The notes under the pieces: model-generated
Told to the model about the DNA's origin: nothing
What the model saw: only the letters and a program-made list of their open reading frames with translations
The model's database searches: none
Shown: piece after piece, positions 47,933-64,000 of the stretch
Layout: each line of letters starts with the position of its first letter
How positions within the stretch are numbered: position 1 is the stretch's first letter
Program-made: the position numbers and the translations under genes
DNA from: Motacilla alba alba
Lineage: Eukaryota > Chordata > Aves > Passeriformes > Motacillidae
Direction of reading: 5' to 3'
Assembly: GCF_015832195.1 (NCBI RefSeq)
Contig: NC_052021.1
Location: 3,906,001 to 3,970,000 of the forward strand
DNA: 64,000 nucleotides

Positions 47933-47938
47933 TTTAAT
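47933..47938 (-). terminator. PTEN: Distal poly(A) signal ATTAAA of PTEN
   Basis: ATTAAA lies on the minus strand, followed about 20 nt on by a GT-rich stretch (GTGTGGGTGTTTT) suited to CstF binding. The same hexamer and its flank (AACTGATTAAAGTCTCATTC) end the long human PTEN transcript as I remember it. Cleavage is expected around 47915-47922. Confidence 0.8.
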
Positions 47939-49034
47939 CAGTTTTAAGTGGAGTTTTAACACTAAGAGATAAAGGGTTGTTAAACACAATAACAAACGGA
48001 CATCTGATTTGTATGAGGCATTATCCTGTACATGTCATACTTGGTTTTTGTGTATTCTCAGTTACACACAGAGCCACTGTTGCACAGCACAATAGTATTT
48101 GAAGAGGCTGAATCAGAGTAAGGCTGCTTAACAGACTGATTTTTTTTTTTTTTCCTTTTAGTATCTATATATATATATGCTATATGAAAACAGACTGGAA
48201 ATTTTGAAGTGGCAGAGAAAGGCAGCTCTGCCAGCACGCTGCAGTTGGAGCCCCTTTTAGTGCACAGTCCCACCCCATCCATCTGCATGCACGACACTTT
48301 CCAACAGTATTGAGAAGGTAAACGAGGCACTTCGTGGCAACCACAGGCATCGTTAACATATTGCACACATTTGCTAGGACTAAACATGGAACTTGCACAC
48401 CAGCATCTTCTTTTTGGATTATTTGAAGGTGGTTTTTTTGTTTTGTTTTTAATTTGGAGAGCTAATTTTGATGCTGCATGTAAACTCCACTCCAGTTTAC
48501 AATGTGTGCCCCGGGGAGGAATCTGGAGGCTGATTTTGCACAGCTGCCCTGGAGGAGCTGTGGCAAAGATTTCCACTGGGGCTGCCCAAGCCCAGGGGAT
48601 GCTTCAGGGCCTTACAGTTAAGCTCTTACCAAAGTGATGCCTTCAGGTAGTTTCAGACATGTAAGCTCTTGCACATCCCAACAGGCTGAAGCGTACAGTC
48701 TGGAAACTCAAGGAAAGATTACCTACAGAATGCAGCTCAAGCTAATTATGAATACTGTCATAAATAAAGTTTTAATAAGGACTCAAAAACCTTTCAGTCA
48801 TAGCAATTCTTGTCAACTTCTATGGGGGTGGTAACTGAAATAAAGTATAGGAGAGTATGTATAATATATATTTATATATATAATATATATATATAATGCC
48901 ATTTTTCCATTTCCAATGACTACACCATAAAATGTAAGCAAGGCTTCTCAAAGACGTCGAAACATTAAAAAAAAAAATTAAAAAAAAAAATAAAAACCCT
49001 CATTCCAACCTTCACATTCCAAAGGAAAAATAAC

Positions 49035-49042
49035 AGTGCAAA
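49035..49042 (-). promoter_or_regulatory. Overlapping miR-19 and miR-130/301 seed matches
   Basis: The mRNA strand reads GGGCTTTTGCACTGTT. TTTGCAC matches miR-19 and TTGCACT matches the miR-130/301 family, overlapping by six bases. The human UTR has the same sequence at the equivalent place as I recall it. Confidence 0.6.
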
Positions 49043-49972
49043 AGCCCATCCTTGCGTCCTGATTCCCGATCCGGCGTCACCGACTGGAACTGCACCATCC
49101 AATCCTGATTATCCAAAGTGGGACACGCAGCACTGCCAAGATCCCAATGCTATCCAAGCAGGAGCAGTTTGCTTTATGAAGCACAACACAACTTTCAACT
49201 GTTATAAACCAGACAGGGTGAAAACACGATTGGAAGGGTAAGAGTTAAAATTCCTGTTCCCGAGGGAAAACCACCTCCTGCTCGTCACACACGAGCACTG
49301 AACCTTGATCCATTAAAGTCTAATTAAACCTGTAAGTCAGAAGTGTTACCAGCTTTGTTAGAACAATGAATTTGAGGAGCAGAATTGACCAACAGAAACC
49401 AGGTAAGAAGGAAAAAAATTCTTTAAAAGCCCTTTACACCTTGGTTTACCAATTGTAATTAGTGGAAGTCCTGCCTTGTGTGGTTCAAATTCCAACCATT
49501 AATGCTGCTGTACAGGGCTCTGACAGATCCCGTTCAGAATTCTGGCTGAGAACACAGCTCATGAACTTCCGTGTCAGCACCAAGAAGTTAATTAAGCGGG
49601 GGGATGTGTGCACTACACCCTAAAAAAACCATCAACTGGGGTCAGCTGTTGATGGCCCCCCCTAGAGGGGCCCATTCACATCTGGATGTGCCAGCAGCTG
49701 GACTGCTGAGCCACCTCGGGCTGGGCATGACAATCACCCACCAGAAGCCAACTCTGAGCCCTACCCTAGGAACAAATAATCCAACACTGCCACTTGGGTT
49801 AGGAAAACAATTTGTCGGGTGGTTTGAGGGGTTGTTTTTTTTTTGATAGTAATGTATATGGGACAAGTTCTGCTTTTTAATCTTCATTTGCAGCGTTGAG
49901 AATTTACTGCAACACTGGTTTCCTGTCTCTGGTGTGTAATGTCCGTTTTTTACACATTGCAGGTAATGAGTA

Positions 49973-49980
49973 TTCAAGTA
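49973..49980 (-). promoter_or_regulatory. miR-26 8-mer site in PTEN 3' UTR
   Basis: The mRNA strand reads AATTTTACTTGAATACTC. TACTTGAA is an 8-mer for miR-26a/b, about 50 bases downstream of the miR-19 site. Both lie in the same conserved block. Confidence 0.65.
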
Positions 49981-50028
49981 AAATTCCCTAACAGTTAATG
50001 ACTTTTTTTTTTATTAAAAAAAAAAAAG

Positions 50029-50036
50029 TGTGCAAA
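50029..50036 (-). promoter_or_regulatory. miR-19 8-mer site in PTEN 3' UTR
   Basis: The mRNA strand reads GCAGTTTTGCACACTTT. TTTGCACA is a full 8-mer for miR-19a/b, the best-known microRNA regulator of PTEN. It sits in a block that is almost identical to the human UTR as I remember it. Confidence 0.7.
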
Positions 50037-50247
50037 ACTGCAAAACTCATTGTAATAGAATGTGTAAGGTCAAAGGGGTGGAACGGCTGACAGAGGTTTG
50101 ATTGAATAAATGCATCAGAAATCTTCCAAACAAACACTAACCTGGAGAATCTCCAATGACATTTCCTGTGCACCATTACAAAATCTTTTTATATTCATGA
50201 GAGGGGAAAAAAAAAATAAAGCTTGCAAGGCAGCACATGAAGTATTC

Positions 50248-50255
50248 ACAGCAGG
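50248..50255 (-). promoter_or_regulatory. miR-214 seed match in PTEN 3' UTR
   Basis: The mRNA strand reads TTCCTGCTGTGAA; CCTGCTGT pairs with the first eight bases of miR-214. A matching block (CCTGCTGTGGATGC) is in the human UTR as I remember it. Confidence 0.5.
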
Positions 50256-50886
50256 AATATGATTGAAAAACTACTAATATAAATGTAAGATGTTGACTGA
50301 TGTTTTTGCACTAAGAGCATCTGACTTTTAGCACTGGCCTTGATTACACAGGAGATGGAGCAGCCATTACAATTCAGAAAAAAATCCCAATAAATCATTG
50401 TCAAATTTTGTAACCATTTGTTTCAAGCTCTTACTTTAGTTGATAGCCTCCACATTTGTATGGTTAAGTCATTGTTGCTGTGTTTCCTTTTGTTGTTTTT
50501 TTTTTTGTTTTGTTCTCTTTCTCGTGACCCAAATTCCTTGTCTCCCTTCATAGCGTGGGTCTCGTGGGTGTCGTGAAGGTTCATTCCTGTACCCCTAGAC
50601 AGAATCACTCTCTCTAGCTGCCTTTTCTAGCACCATTACACTTAAAAAAAATGAAAAATGCACAAACAACAAGCAGTGACAGCGGCGACTCCTCACCCAT
50701 TGTCCCGGATGAATTAGGGCAGCATGCTGAGGAAAGGTGCATGGAACAGCCGGATATGGTACACAGGCCACGCTCCTTTCCGAGCATCACCTTCCAGCCC
50801 CCATCCAAAAAACATGCATTAGAATGTAGGAAAAACCTTCTAGAAACATCTCTTAGCCAACTGCAGACTTTTCTGTTGCCACACAA

Positions 50887-50893
50887 GTGCAAA
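50887..50893 (-). promoter_or_regulatory. miR-19 seed match (also a 6-mer for miR-17 family)
   Basis: The mRNA strand reads TTTTGCACTTGTG. TTTGCAC pairs with the miR-19 seed, and the overlapping GCACTT gives a 6-mer for the miR-17 family. The position agrees with a human site as I recall it. Confidence 0.55.
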
Positions 50894-51038
50894 AAAAGGG
50901 GCAGGATGTGAACCTGTAAAATTTTTTTTTTCTTTTTCGGTTTTTGAAACTTCGTTTGGTGACAGAACACAAAAGGAAAAATTCCTACGCATACACATTA
51001 GGTCTGTCTCCACTTTTATAAAACTGGAATAAAATGGG

Positions 51039-51045
51039 AAAGTGC
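51039..51045 (-). promoter_or_regulatory. miR-17/20/93/106 seed match in PTEN 3' UTR
   Basis: The mRNA strand reads GGCACTTTCCC; GCACTTT pairs with the AAAGUGC seed of the miR-17 family. The equivalent human position carries the same site as I remember it. Function is inferred from conservation. Confidence 0.65.
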
Positions 51046-51343
51046 CATGTTTATAGTTCCTAATTGAAGTTTTAATGTCCTTTGACACAAAAAGGTATAT
51101 ACATAAGAGCTACGTAACCTTTCTTTAACCCCCCCGACTGGACAAGTGTCAAACCCTGTAGATTTCTAGGGCAAAACAGGATTGGTCAGGAAAGAATTGT
51201 TCCTATAACTGGTAATCTGACACTATGTCCTTTTGCCATTTAGAAAGGTCCTTTTTTTTTTCAGTTTATTCAAGTTTGTCTGTCTTCATGGTTTGTTTTT
51301 TTTTTTTTGTATGGTTCTTTTTTATCTCTGATAAAAAAAATAT

Positions 51344-60188
<8,845 letters not shown>

Positions 60189-60779
60189 TTAGCTAAATTT
60201 CTCTTAAGGGTTTAACACCACAGGGGATCAAACTTTGCCAGATGCTACTGGAAACAGCCTTGGAGACTTCTGTCCTTCATGCCAATACTTTCAGGCCACC
60301 AGGGAGTTCCTAAAATGTTATTTCGTTTTAATATAATGACTGTAAAATGTGAATTACTTGACTGTTCCTCGCATTTTCCCCCTCCTCTCTATTGCACAGA
60401 CCAGAGTGAGAGGTTTTATTCTCTCTCCCCTCTTCTTCCAGTTGTGGAGTCGCTGTCATGTCAGCACAAACTCACTCTGCTCTTACACAAACAAGCAGAA
60501 ACAAGGACAAAACTGAACATTAATATCAAAAACCAATCAAAAGAGCCTAAAAGCTGGTCCTGTAAAATACCAACACCAGAGAAGTGCCAGCCATGGCATC
60601 ACTTCCCCAATTAAATCTGCAGGGGTAACACTGAAATTAAAAGGAGCTTTTGGTCCAGTTCAGGAAGAGGTGCTTTGGATATGCTCAGGTCAGACAGCCC
60701 TGGAGAGCTGTGCAAGCCCCTGCAAACACACCCACACTGTCCTGCTGAGGGGCCCAGCGATGAAACCCTTACTGGCAGG

Positions 60780-61200
60780 CTCAGAGAATCCCGGGATGGT
60801 TCAGGTTGGAAGGAACCTCAAAGACCATCCAGTGCCTCCCCTGTCACTAAACACCTTCCACTGTCCCAGGCTGCTCCAAGCCCTGTCCAGCCTGGCCTTG
60901 GGCACTGTCAGGGATCCAGGGGCAGCCACAGCTGCTCTGGGCACCCTGTGCCAGGGCCTGCCCACCCTCACAGGGAACAATTCTGTGTATCTCACCTGAA
61001 TTTCCCCTCTGGCAGTGCCAAGCCATTCCTCCCTGTCCCATTACCACAGCTCCTGCTGCAGGTCCCTCTCCAGCTTCCCTGTAAACCCTCCAGACCCTGG
61101 AAGGTGCTGTGAGGTCTCCACACTCCCTTCTCTTCCTGCCCTTATCTCCCTCAAACCCTCAGAGCTGTGAAACTCTGCCATCCCCTCATTCTGCCCTAGA
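60780..61200 (-). mobile_element. CR1 LINE fragment in PTEN intron 6
   Basis: On the plus strand it begins 'gaatcccgggatggttcagg' and runs through the standard complement of a CR1 3' end (cctgcccaccctcacaggga). It is in the same orientation as PTEN and 5'-truncated. The 'cccatgggcagg' core present in most copies is altered here (gtcactaaacac). Confidence 0.85.
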
Positions 61201-62189
61201 GGCTGGACTCTGCTCTGTCAGTGCCTTCAGAGCAGCAGAATGATACCAAGGAAGGCAGATTGAAAGTTACCAGGTCGGTAAAATACTGCCAACACAGCTG
61301 ACAACACAACTAAAGACACACCACCATCGATTTCACATGCTGAAAAATCACTGAGAACTCCACAGAAACTTCAAATATTGCAGCATACAACTGCTGAGCT
61401 TGACAGTCACTTTATCTTCTCAGGTGCTTGGGCAATCTGTTGTCTACCCCAACACCATGGACACACAAGTCAGCACTCACTTGAGCAGTTCAGCCTCAAA
61501 AATACAGCCCAGTTCATCCAAAACACAAAATAAGTGGTAACTGCAGAAATCTGTAACCTCCACACCTCCTCCCTAAGGCAGAAGGATTTTGGCAGAGGCT
61601 CCTCCCTCCCTCCTCCTGTACAGGCTGACAAGCTGCTCCATTGTTTCTTGTGTGTGTTACATGTTCAGGTACCGTCTCACAACAATATTAACAGGGCAAT
61701 TTTAATCAAAGCCACAGGAGGCACTGGAATTAATTACACATTGCTGTAATCCCCAAAGCAAAACCATCAGATTTTTTCCACCAACAAAAACCAAGCACGC
61801 AACACAAGGCAGTCACTGCCCTGTAACACAGCCCACAGGACAGAGCAGAATTTGTTTTTGTATTTCAAAGCTTCACAAAATCTGCTGTTCCTCACTAACA
61901 CAGTGTATCAGCAGATGAGATTAATCATTTACAGGTGTATTAATGCTTTAGAAGCCTCCACATAAAGAAAAGTTTACTCCAGAGTTAATTAGGTATTTAC
62001 CCAGTTGAACTGATTCATTTATTTTTTTTTTTGTTTTTGAACATCATGGGAAGAATGATGTTGCTGCATTGGAAGCCAACATGCCATTAGGCAAATGTTT
62101 TTCAGCAATTCATGTTTCCCAAGAGTTGCTGTGTTAAAAAAAAGGGAGGCTTTTCATAAAAGTAAGGAGCAAATACCCAAATATACATG

Positions 62190-62322
62190 AAATTGTGGAG
62201 ATTGTGGAGTCCCCATCCCTGAAGGAGTGGATGTGGCACTCAGTGCTCTGCTTTGGGTGACAAGGTGGGCACTGGGCACAGCTGGACTCAATCTTGGAGG
62301 GCTTTTCCTGCTGGAATCACTC
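62190..62322 (+). mobile_element. CR1 3' end, older subfamily, in PTEN intron 6
   Basis: The sequence 'tggatgtggcactcagtgct' followed by 'gacaaggtgggcactgggca' and 'tggactcaatcttggagggc' is the sense 3' end of a CR1 subfamily different from the common one here. It lies opposite to PTEN. Confidence 0.7.
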
Positions 62323-62382
62323 ATCTTCAAGCCATTAAAACACTTGCATGTAGGAAAACAGTCCTGAGTGCTTCACAGCCTA

Positions 62383-62685
<303 letters not shown>

Positions 62686-64000
62686 CTAAACAGAGGGAAA
62701 ACAAGGGTCAAAAACCTTGGAGCAGCATCACTGAAGGGCTCCTGCCCATCACCTCCAGCCCAAAGAACAGCTCAGTCACTGCTGAGCAGCACACAGAGCA
62801 GGGCACTGCTCTGCCAGGAGCTCAGGGGATGGAGCACCTCTCCCACCAGGAAAGGCTGAGGGAATTGGGATCCTTCAGCCTGGAGAGGAGAAGCTTTGGG
62901 GTGACCAAACTGTGGCCTTGCAGTGCCTGGAGGGGCTACAGGAAAGATGGAGAGGGAACCTGGAGTGACAAGGACAAGGGGGAATGGCTTCCCACTGCCA
63001 GAAGGGATATTGGGAAGAAATCCTTCCCTGAGAGGGTGCCCAGAGAAGCTGTGGCTGCCCCTGGATGTGTCCAAGGCCAGGCTGGAGGGGCTTGCAGCAG
63101 CCTGGGACAGTGGAAGGTGTCCCTGACATGGCAGGAGAGCTGGAACAACCCTCTAAGGACTCTTCCAACCCAAACCCTTCTGTGATTCTGTGCTCTCCAA
63201 ACATCCATGCCCAGCAATGAAGCAAAGAATGCAGATTTTTCTCATTTCTTAAAAACAAACACCACAGACACCCTGAGGGTCACGTCAAAAATAGTCTCAT
63301 GCTGCTGCTTTTTTGGGGATGAAGAGCAAAAAATGTTTAACAAGAGGTGCCTTGAACATACTCAAACTTTAAAGCACCACCACATTAAGGAATTCTAAAA
63401 TCTACCACTACAGGAATTACATTTTGACAGCAGTTTAGATCAAAAGACTAATGTTTGCTAATATCACTGTACTCAAGACTGGTGCTGACTTCTCTTTAAA
63501 AAACATCCTGGAATATTTTCCCAAAAATGTGGAAAGTTTCATTAAAGCAGGCCCAACAGCCCAAAGTGTTCAAACTCTGAGGTAAAACATTTGCTTTGAG
63601 AGCATAAAACCTAAGAATGTTTTTATTACTGATTTTAAATCAGCTCAAAGCTTCAAATAAGGGAAAAGTTTTAAAGCTTTTAGAGCCAATACTTTCAAGT
63701 AAAATGGATTGAGATGAAAAATTGTTTCATTTCCCAGAAAATGCATTACATGGTCTAGAACAACCTGTTACTGCAGACTTGCAACAGCATCAGTAAGGAA
63801 TCTGTCTCATTAATAGCTGACTGTGGAATTGGAATAAACTGGAAATAAACAAAGATTTTTCATACACAAGTCTGTGAGCATTTGGTGACACAACCTAGAC
63901 CTCGTATTTCTATAAACTTTTAGTTTCACCTCACAACAGCCAGGAGCTAAGAGGAGCCAGAGTGCTTTTAATTTAGTAAACCTCTATTATGCACACATGA
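62686..64000 (-). other. PTEN: PTEN intron 5, partial
   Basis: The intron is cut by the window edge. Its acceptor (CTGTTTAG) is at 62686-62693. It contains a plus-strand CR1 (62810-63195) and then about 800 bp of AT-rich unique sequence in which I see no exon. Human exon 5, with the HCKAGKGR active-site loop, would be further right. Confidence 0.9.
62810..63195 (+). mobile_element. CR1 LINE fragment in PTEN intron 5
   Basis: Sense CR1 3' end: 'aggaaaggctgagggaattg', 'gcctggagaggagaagcttt', then 'ttccaacccaaacccttctg' at the terminus. It is 5'-truncated and lies opposite to PTEN. Confidence 0.87.

Larger units (their letters stand above)
47918..51343 (-). other. PTEN: PTEN 3' untranslated region
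   Basis: About 3.4 kb from the stop codon to an ATTAAA signal is AT-rich, without introns or recognisable transposons. Many blocks match the human PTEN 3' UTR as I remember it: the 'gacagaacacaaaaggaaa' region near 50965 (in complement), the alternating TA tract near 48860-48896, the block at 48300-48360, and the end GATTAAAGTCTCATTCTTG. The UTR carries several microRNA sites, listed separately. In human, PTEN dose is set largely through this UTR, and its length and order look unchanged here. The cleavage point is inferred, not seen. Shorter isoforms could use an AATAAA near 50010 (complement of 'tttatt'). Confidence 0.9.

Overview
This is a 64 kb stretch of bird nuclear DNA, most likely from a songbird (passerine). 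The repeats point there: about twenty 5'-truncated CR1 LINE copies, several ending in the CR1 3' tail 'ggttggaagggacctcaaag..' or its complement, plus at least eight solitary endogenous-retrovirus LTRs whose sequences I recognise as common songbird families. No bacterial or plasmid gene organisation is present.

The only gene I can support is PTEN, the PIP3 3-phosphatase tumour suppressor, on the minus strand at the right end. Its last four coding exons are here: exon 6 (62544-62685), exon 7 (59913-60079), exon 8 (52800-53024) and exon 9 (51344-51529). Their lengths are 142, 167, 225 and 186 bp, identical to human PTEN, all with GT-AG splice sites. The stop codon is followed by a long 3' UTR of about 3.4 kb (to about 47918) ending at an ATTAAA signal. 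This UTR tracks the mammalian PTEN 3' UTR as I remember it and keeps several microRNA target sites. Exons 1-5, including the catalytic P-loop, lie beyond position 64000.

Layout from left to right. Positions 1-47900 are gene-free DNA downstream of PTEN, holding CR1 fragments, solo LTRs and minisatellites. Within this: solo LTRs at 3230-3633, 7478-8217, 13251-13708, 16228-16810 and 24083-24538; a strongly strand-asymmetric AT-rich island at 28141-28835 followed by a second AT tract; a 33-bp minisatellite at 30970-31885; a 42-bp minisatellite at 33593-33760; and an LTR cluster at 39630-43540, in which one LTR carries a pentanucleotide expansion of about 760 bp. Positions 47918-62685 are the 3' part of PTEN, with CR1 copies in introns 8 and 6 and none recognised in the 6.9 kb intron 7. 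Positions 62686-64000 are part of intron 5 with another CR1.

Most long open frames in the window are by-products of repeats (GC-rich CR1 antisense, minisatellites, the pentanucleotide array) and are not called as genes. The most interesting observations are the expansion inside the LTR at 40773-41874, the C-depleted island at 28141-28835 (72 G against 10 C in 360 bases), the frame-preserving minisatellites, and an altered disordered loop in the C2 domain of this PTEN.
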